From positions 1 through 8,890 of the forward strand of contig JALQVJ010000444.1 in assembly GCA_023260355.1 (NCBI GenBank): a DNA stretch of 8,890 nucleotides, read 5' to 3'. Each line of letters opens with the position of its first letter. Position 1 is the first letter of the stretch. The notes below the pieces were generated by a model, which was not told where the DNA came from, made no database searches, and worked only from the letters and a program-made list of their open reading frames with translations. Of this stretch, positions 1 through 7,052 are shown piece by piece. Position numbers and translations under genes: made by a program. Source of the DNA: Burkholderiaceae bacterium (GTDB lineage: Bacteria; Pseudomonadota; Gammaproteobacteria; Burkholderiales; Burkholderiaceae_C).

Positions 1-143
1 CTCAACTTTTTTTCAACTTGCGTCTCGCCACAAATAGGACAGCTCAGCTGACCTTGACGGTGCTGAGCCAAGTAGTCTTCCTCGCTGCCAAACCAGCCCT
101 CAAAGACGTGCGCATGGGCGCATTGAAGATCCAAGACTTTCAT
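1..143 (-). CDS. DUF1178 family protein, N-terminal fragment
   Basis: These are the first 47 residues of a protein resembling the DUF1178 family, cut by the window edge. The start at 143 gives MKVLDLQCAHAHVFEGWF, very close to the typical family N-terminus, and is followed by CPIC at residues 35-38. C8, H12, C35 and C38 together look like a zinc-ribbon or rubredoxin-like metal site, but metal binding is inferred. Position 11 is alanine, where I recall glycine being usual (CxxGH). The family has no established function known to me. The gene starts 7 bases after the Nudix stop with no obvious strong ribosome binding site, so it reads as the next member of the same transcription unit. The rest of the gene and any operon terminator lie outside the window. 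Confidence 0.87.
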   Translation of the reverse strand, partial: MKVLDLQCAHAHVFEGWFGSEEDYLAQHRQGQLSCPICGETQVEKKL

Positions 144-150
144 GGCTGAA

Positions 151-753
151 TTATCGCCATTCAGGCTGCCATTTGCCCGACTGCCAGCGTTCAAGCCACC
201 ACAAGCCGGCCAAGGTTTTGCTGTCTGTGATGACGCCTTGTTGCGCCAGTTGCATCAATTCTTCGACACCTGCGGCGCACAGCTCCAAAAGCTCTCCCTC
301 GTCGAGATCATTGGCGCCTGCGGTCAAATCCGTGGCAAGCCACATATCAATGCGCTCATCCGAGTAAGCTGCCGCCAAGGCAACCCGACCCGCATAGGCC
401 CAGCGCCCAGCGGTGAAACCGGTCTCCTCGCGCAGCTCCCTTTGTGCAGTGGCGAACCGTTCTTCGCCCGCGTCCACCTTGCCGGCGGGAAATTCGATGA
501 TGGTTTCAGCCAGCGGGTAACGGTGCTGAATTTCGACCAATACCCGGCCGTCGGGCAATACTGGGATGACCATGGCGGCGCCGGGATGAAGAATCATCTC
601 GCGCGTCGCGGTCATATTCCCAGCCAAGTCCACCGTGTCTTTCACGACATGCAGGAGGTTGCCGCGGTAGATCTCTTCGCGGCGCACCGCCGTCTCTTGC
701 AGGTGACTCAAATCGGATCGCCAGACATCCGCCAGGCTTGGAATATCGGGCAT
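151..753 (-). CDS. Nudix hydrolase, probable ADP-ribose pyrophosphatase type
   Basis: This 200-residue protein belongs to the Nudix superfamily, Mg-dependent enzymes that split nucleoside diphosphates linked to another group. The Nudix box GX5EX7REUXEEXGU is complete at residues 91-113: G91, E97, then RELREETGF at 105-113, with the catalytic/metal-binding glutamates E106, E109 and E110 present. The preceding EFPAGKVDAGE and the N-terminal pattern ATREMILHPGAA (49-60) resemble ADP-ribose pyrophosphatases (NudF-like), which give AMP and ribose 5-phosphate. I see no signal peptide or membrane segment, so it should be cytoplasmic. It begins 7 bases after the DUF2818 gene without a clear ribosome binding site. 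Substrate is inferred from family resemblance; other NDP-sugars, or NADH itself, cannot be excluded. Context next to complex I makes a link to NAD turnover attractive but unproven. Confidence 0.92.
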   Translation of the reverse strand: MPDIPSLADVWRSDLSHLQETAVRREEIYRGNLLHVVKDTVDLAGNMTATREMILHPGAAMVIPVLPDGRVLVEIQHRYPLAETIIEFPAGKVDAGEERFATAQRELREETGFTAGRWAYAGRVALAAAYSDERIDMWLATDLTAGANDLDEGELLELCAAGVEELMQLAQQGVITDSKTLAGLWWLERWQSGKWQPEWR

Positions 754-760
754 GAAACGC

Positions 761-1060
761 TCAATGGTGGCGGCGCCACAAGTACCGATAGACGAACCCG
801 GGAAACGCCAGCGTCATAAACAAAAACGCAGTGGTCGCATAAAACTCCCAGCGCTGGGGGTAAATTTGACCAGCCGAGTGCTCCATGGCAAGCGCTATGC
901 CGCCCACCAAAAAGTATGCAAATATCAACTCAAGCAAGCGCCAAGCCATCGACTTTTCAGCACGCCGCACCACCACAAACAAGCGATTGGTGACAAACGG
1001 CCAATTGGCAGCGATGGCCGCCAGCAGCAGTACCAGGCCGACTTGTTGACTCAGGTCCAT
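761..1060 (-). CDS. DUF2818 family small membrane protein
   Basis: This 99-residue protein resembles the DUF2818 family of small betaproteobacterial membrane proteins, which I recall as typically encoded just after nuoN. Its function is not established. About three hydrophobic segments can be seen: residues 5-19, 39-58 and 74-92. Between and after them are short motifs that look constrained: ANWPF (18-22), the polar stretch EHSAGQIYPQRWEFYA (60-75) and AFPGFVYRYLWRR (85-97). Basic residues (R26, R32, R33) after the first helix, and RYLWRRHH at the C-terminus, suggest cytoplasmic ends by the positive-inside rule. The gene lies 15 bases after nuoN and 7 bases before the Nudix gene, so it is almost certainly part of the nuo transcript. 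Inference only: it may help assemble or stabilise the membrane arm. The ribosome binding site is weak (GAAG). Confidence 0.85.
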   Translation of the reverse strand: MDLSQQVGLVLLLAAIAANWPFVTNRLFVVVRRAEKSMAWRLLELIFAYFLVGGIALAMEHSAGQIYPQRWEFYATTAFLFMTLAFPGFVYRYLWRRHH

Positions 1061-1075
1061 GGCTTATCGCTTCGA

Positions 1076-2557
1076 TTAGGCGATGACGCGAGCGATGGCC
1101 TGGGCGCACAGCGCCATCAAGCCCCCGGGCAACAAGCCCAGCGCCAACATCAAAAGCACATTCAGAGAGAGCACACGCTGCACACCAGCGGGGGCATTGA
1201 TCGGGTCGGGCGTCGCGGCTGCGTCGAAGTACATGACTTTGATCAAGCGCAAGTAAGGGAACGCGCCAATCAATGACAGCAAGACGGCTACCACAGCAAC
1301 CCACAACAGCAATTCACTGCCAGACGCCAGCAGCGACTGCAGCACTGCGAGTTTGGCGTAGAAGCCAACCAATGGAGGCACACCCGCCAGCGAGAACATA
1401 CACGCGGCCATGATGCCCGCCAGCAGCGGGCTGCGGTGGTTCAGGCCAGACAAGTCTTGGATTTGATCCGCTTCGAAACCCTGTCGACTCATCACCAACA
1501 TCACACCAAATGTGGCCAGCGTGGTCAACACGTAGGTCACGACATAGAACATGGTGGCGCTGTAGGCGTTCTCCGCGTTGCTGATGTCTTGTCCCAGGAC
1601 GCCTCCAGCCAGACCGAGCAGCACAAAACCCATCTGGGAAATGGTCGAAAACGCCAACATGCGCTTGAAACTGGTCTGCATGATCGCCGCCAGGTTGCCC
1701 ACAATCAAGGACGCAACTGCCAGCACCGTCACCATTTGTTGCCAGTCAGTTGACACGGGCAACATCCCCTCAACCAACAAGCGCATGACAATCGCAAACG
1801 CAGCCAGCTTGGGCGCACCGGCGATCAACAATGTCACCGAGGTCGGTGCACCGTCATAGACATCGGGGACCCAGGAGTGGAATGGCGCTGCACCCAATTT
1901 GAAGGCCAGCCCGGCGACAATAAAGACAACCCCCAATGCCAAGACGCGGTGGTCTACCTCAGTGCGACCGAGTCGAGCAGCCACTTCGGCCAGATCCAGA
2001 GAGCCAGTCGCGCCGTAAAGCATCGACATGCCGTACAGCATGAAGCCGCTGGCCATCGCGCCCAACACAAAGTACTTCATGGCAGCCTCTGTGGCGCGTG
2101 TGTGGTCGCGGCGCAAAGCCACCATCGCATAGCTCGATAGGGTCAACAACTCCAAGCCCAAATACAGCACCAAGAAGTTGTGTCCGCCAATCATGACAAA
2201 CATGCCCAGCAGCGCGAACAGTGCCAAGGTGTACATCTCGCCGCCGCGAAGCATATCGCGCGACTGTGAATACTGGCGTCCATAGATCAGGGTCAGCATC
2301 ACGGCCAATGCCGCAAAACACTTGAGCCAGTTGCCCATAGGGTCAGACACGACCATGGTGCCAAACCCATAGATCACTTCACCTTGCGTGGCGTACAAGG
2401 CTTGAATCGCAGCAACACCTGCCAGCGTGAGCAATGTCAAGACAAAGGTCAGGGGTCTGGACGTGGCCTTCAAAGAAACGTCAGCCAGCGCGATGACGCA
2501 AGTCATCACCAGTAGAAAGATTTCGGGGTACGCAACGACCCAGCTGATTTGATCCAT
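1076..2557 (-). CDS. nuoN: NADH-quinone oxidoreductase subunit N (proton-pumping subunit)
   Basis: NuoN (493 residues) is the antiporter-like subunit closest to NuoK in the membrane arm of complex I and is normally the last nuo gene. About 14 transmembrane helices are expected. Conserved features are YPEIFLL at the N-terminus, E136 in LYLGLELLTLSSYAMVA, K220 in AFKLGAAPFHSWVPDVYDGAP, K250 in AGAPKLAAFA, and K402 in GFYAKLAVL. These correspond by motif to E133, K217, K247 and K395 of E. coli. The motif SFKRMLAFSTISQMGF at about 296-311 is the broken-helix region common to the three pumping subunits. The start is 9 bases after nuoM with only a short GAG as ribosome binding site, so coupling is likely. 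A DUF2818 gene follows after 15 bases. Confidence 0.98.
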   Translation of the reverse strand: MDQISWVVAYPEIFLLVMTCVIALADVSLKATSRPLTFVLTLLTLAGVAAIQALYATQGEVIYGFGTMVVSDPMGNWLKCFAALAVMLTLIYGRQYSQSRDMLRGGEMYTLALFALLGMFVMIGGHNFLVLYLGLELLTLSSYAMVALRRDHTRATEAAMKYFVLGAMASGFMLYGMSMLYGATGSLDLAEVAARLGRTEVDHRVLALGVVFIVAGLAFKLGAAPFHSWVPDVYDGAPTSVTLLIAGAPKLAAFAIVMRLLVEGMLPVSTDWQQMVTVLAVASLIVGNLAAIMQTSFKRMLAFSTISQMGFVLLGLAGGVLGQDISNAENAYSATMFYVVTYVLTTLATFGVMLVMSRQGFEADQIQDLSGLNHRSPLLAGIMAACMFSLAGVPPLVGFYAKLAVLQSLLASGSELLLWVAVVAVLLSLIGAFPYLRLIKVMYFDAAATPDPINAPAGVQRVLSLNVLLMLALGLLPGGLMALCAQAIARVIA

Positions 2558-2566
2558 ATCTTTCGC

Positions 2567-4042
2567 TCAGTTCAATTTAGATTTGGCCACGTGTGCCAGC
2601 AACTCGGCGACCGAGGGGTTGATGATGTCCGTCATGGGTTTGGGATAGATGCCCATAGCCAGCACTGCGGCAGCCAACAGCACCATGACCGTCATCTCGC
2701 GGGCATTGATGTCAGTGAGCTTGGCCACGTGTTCATTGGCAACTGCACCCAAGTAGACGCGCTTGAACATCCACAAGGTATACGCGGCGCCGAAAATCAA
2801 AGCAGTTGCTGCGGCCAAACCCAACCAGAAGTTGGCCTTCACGGCGCCCAGAATCACCATCCACTCGCCCACGAAGCCTGCCGTTCCCGGCAGTCCACAA
2901 TTGGCCATAGAGAACAACAACGCGAACGCTGCAAACTTGGGCATGGTGTTCATGACGCCGCCGTAGGCCGCAATATCGCGCGAGTGCACGCGGTCATACA
3001 AGACGCCAATCGACAAGAACATGGCGGCAGAGACAAAGCCGTGAGCGATCATCTGCACCACCGCGCCAGTAACGCCCATCTCGGAGAATATGAAAAACCC
3101 GAGCGTGACAAAACCCATGTGCGCAACAGATGAGTAGGCCACCAGTTTTTTCATGTCCGTTTGAACCATGGCGACCAGGCCCACATAAATCACGGCCACC
3201 AGCGACAGGGCAATCATCAAGCCAGCCCACTCATGGGACGCATCAGGTGCGATCGGCAACGAGAAGCGCAAGAAGCCATAGGCGCCGAGCTTCAACATGA
3301 TCGCAGCCAACACCGCTGAGCCGCCCGTGGGCGCCTCCACGTGAACATCGGGCAACCACGTGTGCACCGGCCACATGGGCACCTTGACGGCAAATGCCGC
3401 AAAAAATGCAAAGAACAGCAAGGTCTGCTCGGTCGAACCCAGTGGCAAAGCATGCCAAGTGGCCAAGTCAAAGCTGCCACCAGAGACGTTGTACAGGTAG
3501 ATCAATGCGATCAGCATCAACAGCGAACCCAGCAGCGTATACAAGAAGAACTTGAACGCGGCATAGATCTTGTTGGGGCCGCCCCAAATGCCGATGATCA
3601 GATACATCGGGATGAGAGTCGCCTCAAAGAACACATAAAACAACATGCCATCCAAACTGGTGAACACGCCAATCATCAAGCCTGACAGGATCAAAAACGC
3701 ACCCATGTATTGATGGACGCGCTCGGTGATGACCTCCCACCCAGCAATCACGACAATCACCGTGATGAACGCAGTCAAGACCACCAGCCAAAACGAAATG
3801 CCATCCACACCTAGGTGGTAATGCATGTTGAAGCGGCTGATCCAGGTGGCCTTTTCGACGAATTGCATGCCGGCCATGCCAACCTCAAAGCCGCCAAATA
3901 AAGGCAACGTCACCAGCAGGCTGACCAAAGATCCAATCAAAGCAACGCGGCGGACCCAAGTCTGGTTGCTGTCACTCCCGAGGGCCAACAGCAGGATTCC
4001 GAAAGCGATGGGAACCCAAATAGTGAGGCTCAACAAGCCCAT
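2567..4042 (-). CDS. nuoM: NADH-quinone oxidoreductase subunit M (proton-pumping subunit)
   Basis: NuoM (491 residues) is the middle antiporter-like, MrpD-type proton-pumping subunit of complex I, with about 14 transmembrane helices expected. Conserved charged residues are in place: E140 in FFEATLIPMYLIIGIWGG, K220 in AVKVPMWPVHTWLPDVHVEAP, K251 in IMLKLGAYGFLR, and E393 in FVGEWMVILGA. By motif these match E144, K234, K265 and E407 of E. coli NuoM. The open frame begins at 4075, but the ribosome binding site and the family-like N-terminus (MGLLSLTIW) place the start at 4042. The C-terminal end, about residues 440-491, has a last hydrophobic helix and a polar tail. nuoN begins 9 bases downstream. 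No breaks or missing motifs were seen. Confidence 0.98.
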   Translation of the reverse strand: MGLLSLTIWVPIAFGILLLALGSDSNQTWVRRVALIGSLVSLLVTLPLFGGFEVGMAGMQFVEKATWISRFNMHYHLGVDGISFWLVVLTAFITVIVVIAGWEVITERVHQYMGAFLILSGLMIGVFTSLDGMLFYVFFEATLIPMYLIIGIWGGPNKIYAAFKFFLYTLLGSLLMLIALIYLYNVSGGSFDLATWHALPLGSTEQTLLFFAFFAAFAVKVPMWPVHTWLPDVHVEAPTGGSAVLAAIMLKLGAYGFLRFSLPIAPDASHEWAGLMIALSLVAVIYVGLVAMVQTDMKKLVAYSSVAHMGFVTLGFFIFSEMGVTGAVVQMIAHGFVSAAMFLSIGVLYDRVHSRDIAAYGGVMNTMPKFAAFALLFSMANCGLPGTAGFVGEWMVILGAVKANFWLGLAAATALIFGAAYTLWMFKRVYLGAVANEHVAKLTDINAREMTVMVLLAAAVLAMGIYPKPMTDIINPSVAELLAHVAKSKLN

Positions 4043-4050
4043 GTTCTCGT

Positions 4051-4057
4051 ACTCCTT
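4051..4057 (-). promoter_or_regulatory. Ribosome binding site that sets the nuoM start
   Basis: AAGGAGT on the minus strand lies 8 bases before the ATG at 4042 and shares bases with the TAA stop of nuoL (TAAGGAGT). It fixes the nuoM start at 4042 rather than the in-frame ATG at 4075, which would overlap the end of nuoL and add 11 polar residues. Confidence 0.8.
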
Positions 4058-6083
4058 ATTTCGCCAACCAGACAAACACTGTCAACAGAGCAAATATGCC
4101 CAACAGCATCGTCAACGCGTAGTGCGTGATCAAACCGCTCTGCATGCCACGCACCCAAGCCGCCAAGCGCCCAACCAGCTTCCAGCTGGCGTTCACCACA
4201 CCGGCTTCGATGATGCCCTGGTCACCGACTTTCCATAGGCCAACACCCAGCCCTCGCGCTGCACGCGCGAGAATGTTCTCGTTGATCCAATCCATGTAGT
4301 ACTTGTTTTCCAAGACCACCACAATTGGACGGAACAATTTCGCCAACGCTGCGGGCAGCGCAGGGTTGATCATGTACATGTACCACGCTGACACAACACC
4401 AGCCACCGCGAGAATGAACGGCCATGTGGTCAGGGCGTGCGTCGCCATGGCCAACGGGCCATGGAACATTGCGGAGAGCTCGGCCATTGCGGGGTGTTTG
4501 GTTTCGTTCACAACGATGGCGCCATCAAAGAAGCCGCCGTGCAGAATCGGCTCGATCGTGAAGTAGCCGATCAACACAGAAGGAATCGCCAGCAATACCA
4601 GGGGCAAAGTCACGACCCAAGGCGACTCGTGGGGTTTGCCATCGCCATGGTGGTCGTGGTGACCATGGTCGTCATGGCCATGGTGCGCATCAGGGTTTTG
4701 GTCGTAACGCTCTTTGCCATGAAAGACGATGAAGTAAAGGCGGAAGCTGTAGAAGGCCGTGATGAACACACCCGCCAACACCGCGAAATTCGCAAAACCT
4801 GCACCGGGCAACTGGCTGACGTGAACCGCTTCAATGATCGAGTCTTTGGAGTAGAAGCCCGAGAACAACGGCGTGCCGATCAGAGCCAGTGAACCCAGCA
4901 GCGACGTGATCCAAGTGATGGGCATGTACTTCTTGACATTGCCCATGTAGCGAATATCTTGGTTGTGATGCAGCCCAATGATCACGGAGCCCGCGGCCAG
5001 GAACAACAACGCCTTGAAAAACGCGTGCGTCATCAGGTGAAACACCGCCACTGAATAGGCCGACGCGCCCAGCGCCACAGTCATGTAACCCAACTGTGAA
5101 AGCGTGGAGTAGGCGACCACGCGCTTGATGTCATTCTGGATGATGCCCATGAAGCCCATGAACAGCGCGGTGATCGCGCCAATCACCAAAATAAAGTTCA
5201 GCGCTGCGTCGCTCAACTCATAAATGGGCGACATGCGTGCCACCATAAAGATGCCTGCCGTCACCATGGTTGCAGCGTGGATCAGGGCTGAGATTGGGGT
5301 GGGGCCCTCCATCGAGTCTGGCAGCCAGACATGCAACGGGAACTGCGCTGACTTGCCCATCGCACCGATGAACAAGCAAATACCAATCACAGTGACCAAC
5401 ATCCAGTCTGAGCCTGGGAAGGTCAAAACACTGAGCGCGTCTGCTTGACCGAACACCTCTGTGTAATTGAGTGAGCCGGTGTAGGCGGCAATCAAGCCAA
5501 TGCCCAAAATGAAGCCGAAGTCACCCACCCGGTTGACCAAGAACGCCTTCATGTTCGCAAAAACCGCCGTAGATCGGGTGTACCAAAAACCGATCAGCAA
5601 GTACGACACCACACCGACGGCTTCCCAACCAAAGAACAGCTGCAACAAGTTGTTGCTCATGACGAGCATCAACATCGAGAACGTGAACAGAGAGATGTAA
5701 GAGAAGAAGCGGTTGTAACCCTCATCTTCTTGCATGTAGCCGATCGTGTAGATGTGCACCATCAGTGACACAAACGTCACCACGCACATCATCATGGCGC
5801 TCAGTGGGTCGATCATGAAACCGACCTCCATCTTCAAGCTGCCAATGACCATCCACTCGTAAATCGTTTCGTTGAAACGCGCACCGTCTTGCACGACTGA
5901 CATCAAAGTCATCGCCGACAGAATGAATGCAATCGCCACACCCAAAATCGTGACAGAGTGCGCGCCCTTTCGACCGACCAAATTGCCGCCCATCTTGGTG
6001 CCAAACACACCGGCAATGACGGAACCGACCAAGGGTGCCAAAGGAATGGCCAGCAGTGTGCTGGCAGACAAAGTGGTGCTCAT
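4056..6083 (-). CDS. nuoL: NADH-quinone oxidoreductase subunit L (distal proton-pumping subunit)
   Basis: NuoL (675 residues from the chosen start) is the distal antiporter-like subunit of the membrane arm. It has the Mrp/MnhA-type fold, and the family has a long lateral helix near the C-terminus. Conserved residues matching the E. coli proton path by motif are E154 in FFGWEAVGVVSYLL, D188 in VNRVGDFGF, K244 in AMGKSAQFPLHVWLPD, and K413/D414 in YSKDSII. The open frame extends up to 6182, but those 33 residues overlap nuoK and do not look like NuoL; MSTTLSAST at 6083 has a suitable ribosome binding site. The protein is about 60 residues longer than the 613-residue E. coli subunit. Part of the difference is a histidine- and aspartate-rich hydrophilic loop at residues 461-486. 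nuoM follows after 13 bases. Confidence 0.98.
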   Translation of the reverse strand: MSTTLSASTLLAIPLAPLVGSVIAGVFGTKMGGNLVGRKGAHSVTILGVAIAFILSAMTLMSVVQDGARFNETIYEWMVIGSLKMEVGFMIDPLSAMMMCVVTFVSLMVHIYTIGYMQEDEGYNRFFSYISLFTFSMLMLVMSNNLLQLFFGWEAVGVVSYLLIGFWYTRSTAVFANMKAFLVNRVGDFGFILGIGLIAAYTGSLNYTEVFGQADALSVLTFPGSDWMLVTVIGICLFIGAMGKSAQFPLHVWLPDSMEGPTPISALIHAATMVTAGIFMVARMSPIYELSDAALNFILVIGAITALFMGFMGIIQNDIKRVVAYSTLSQLGYMTVALGASAYSVAVFHLMTHAFFKALLFLAAGSVIIGLHHNQDIRYMGNVKKYMPITWITSLLGSLALIGTPLFSGFYSKDSIIEAVHVSQLPGAGFANFAVLAGVFITAFYSFRLYFIVFHGKERYDQNPDAHHGHDDHGHHDHHGDGKPHESPWVVTLPLVLLAIPSVLIGYFTIEPILHGGFFDGAIVVNETKHPAMAELSAMFHGPLAMATHALTTWPFILAVAGVVSAWYMYMINPALPAALAKLFRPIVVVLENKYYMDWINENILARAARGLGVGLWKVGDQGIIEAGVVNASWKLVGRLAAWVRGMQSGLITHYALTMLLGIFALLTVFVWLAK

Positions 6084-6090
6084 GCGAATG

Positions 6091-6098
6091 CTTCTCTC
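6091..6098 (-). promoter_or_regulatory. Ribosome binding site that sets the nuoL start
   Basis: A purine-rich GAGAGAAG on the minus strand lies 7 bases before the ATG at 6083. It falls between the nuoK stop and the chosen nuoL start and supports that ATG over the upstream in-frame ATG at 6182, which sits inside nuoK and would add 33 residues of non-family sequence. Confidence 0.6.
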
Positions 6099-6102
6099 AG
6101 AA

Positions 6103-6411
6103 TCAACCCTTGAGCTCGTTGAGCTCTTGCACGTCGATGGTGGACTTGTTGCGGAACAACAAAACCAAAATAGCCAAACCAATGGCCGATTCAGCGGCGG
6201 CGACTGTCAAGATGAAGAACACAAACACTTGGCCGTGCATGTCCCCCAAATAGGATGAGAAAGCCACAAAGTTGGTGTTGACCGCCAACAGCATCAACTC
6301 GATCGCCATCAAAAGGACGATCAAGTTCTTGCGGTTCATAAAAATACCGACAATCGAGATGGCAAACAGGGCCGCCCCAAGCGTCAAGAAATGTCCCAAG
6401 CTGAGCGTCAT
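6103..6411 (-). CDS. nuoK: NADH-quinone oxidoreductase subunit K
   Basis: NuoK (102 residues, against about 100 in E. coli) is a small three-helix membrane subunit of complex I. It is related to MnhC/MrpC antiporter subunits and contributes to the second proton channel. Helices appear at about 4-22, 29-48 and 62-86. The two buried glutamates essential in E. coli (E36 and E72) correspond by motif to E38 in [13 protein letters not shown] and E74 in [12 protein letters not shown]. The cytoplasmic loop after helix 1 carries the usual NRKNLI. The start codon overlaps the nuoJ stop in ATGA, so translation is very likely coupled to nuoJ; nuoL follows after 19 bases. The gene is intact and fully typical. 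Confidence 0.98.
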   Translation of the reverse strand: MTLSLGHFLTLGAALFAISIVGIFMNRKNLIVLLMAIELMLLAVNTNFVAFSSYLGDMHGQVFVFFILTVAAAESAIGLAILVLLFRNKSTIDVQELNELKG

Positions 6412-7034
6412 GATGAGGCCTCCTCTGAGCCGTTCGATGCCATCTTGGGTGGCACCACCGCATCCATCTTGACCACGCGCAGGCGGTCGGCCTTCTTCGC
6501 CAAGACCTGTTCAGACGCGTGAATGAACTTGCTGTCCTTGCGCTGACGCAGCGTCAGTGCGATCGCGGAAATGATCGCAACCAGCAACAACACTGCCGCA
6601 ATCTCGAGTGGGTACAGATACTGGGTATAGAGCAACATGCCAAGCGCCTTGGTGTTAGAGCCCTCCATCACCACGGCCTGGGTCACCTGGCCAAAATCAC
6701 CATACAAAATCACGCCGATTTCGCCGGCCATCAAGGCACCCAGCAGCGCAGCAAGTGGCAAGTTTTTCCAAAAACCTTGGCGCATGGCATCGACATTGAT
6801 GTCCAGCATCATGACGACAAACAGGAACAACACCATCACAGCACCGAGGTAGACCAGCACCAAAGTGATGGCCAAAAACTCAGCGCGCAGCAGCATCCAA
6901 ATCATCGATGCTTGGAAAAACGCCAACATCAAAAACAAGGTGGCGTGCACCGTGTTTCGTGCAGTGATCACGCGAAATGCCGACAACAGCAACACCGCAG
7001 AGAAAACATAAAAGAGCCCAGTGATCCAATCCAT
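6408..7034 (-). CDS. nuoJ: NADH-quinone oxidoreductase subunit J
   Basis: NuoJ (208 residues) is a membrane subunit of complex I next to NuoH and NuoK. In the family five transmembrane helices are expected, and a pi-bulge in helix 3 changes during the catalytic cycle. The diagnostic segment [20 protein letters not shown] spans about residues 58-77, with Y62 in the position of the conserved bulge tyrosine. Hydrophobic segments appear at about 5-22, 30-48, 57-77, 92-112 and 142-162. From about residue 163 a charged, probably cytoplasmic or otherwise soluble tail runs to the end, which makes the protein longer than the roughly 184 residues of the E. coli subunit. An AAGGA ribosome binding site lies 7 bases before the start, 18 bases after nuoI. 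The stop overlaps the nuoK start by 4 bases (ATGA). Confidence 0.97.
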   Translation of the reverse strand: MDWITGLFYVFSAVLLLSAFRVITARNTVHATLFLMLAFFQASMIWMLLRAEFLAITLVLVYLGAVMVLFLFVVMMLDINVDAMRQGFWKNLPLAALLGALMAGEIGVILYGDFGQVTQAVVMEGSNTKALGMLLYTQYLYPLEIAAVLLLVAIISAIALTLRQRKDSKFIHASEQVLAKKADRLRVVKMDAVVPPKMASNGSEEASS

Positions 7035-7052
7035 GATCTCGTCCTTCTGTCC

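Noticed and set aside
142..819. A 225-codon plus-strand open frame opposite the Nudix gene
   Set aside because: The minus-strand frame has a complete Nudix box and family-like ends. The plus-strand translation shows no recognisable domain and has no supporting start signal.
1061..1075. A possible terminator or internal promoter between nuoN and DUF2818
   Set aside because: The gap is only 15 bases, with no hairpin, T-run or promoter-like elements.
752..1276. A plus-strand open frame spanning the DUF2818 gene and the end of nuoN
   Set aside because: It crosses a real gene boundary on the other strand and encodes a Gln/His/Arg-rich product without any motif.
957..1304. A minus-strand open frame overlapping DUF2818 and the end of nuoN in another frame
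   Set aside because: It overlaps two well-supported genes on the same strand and has no family-like sequence.
2549..3133. A 194-codon plus-strand open frame opposite nuoM
   Set aside because: It is antisense to the conserved 3' part of nuoM, and its His/Gln-rich composition is typical of a shadow frame.
4645..4683. Clustered CCATGG palindromes as a possible protein-binding or recombination site
   Set aside because: The hexamers lie within the His-rich loop of nuoL and are explained by repeated His and Gly codons. Spacing is irregular and no larger symmetry is visible.
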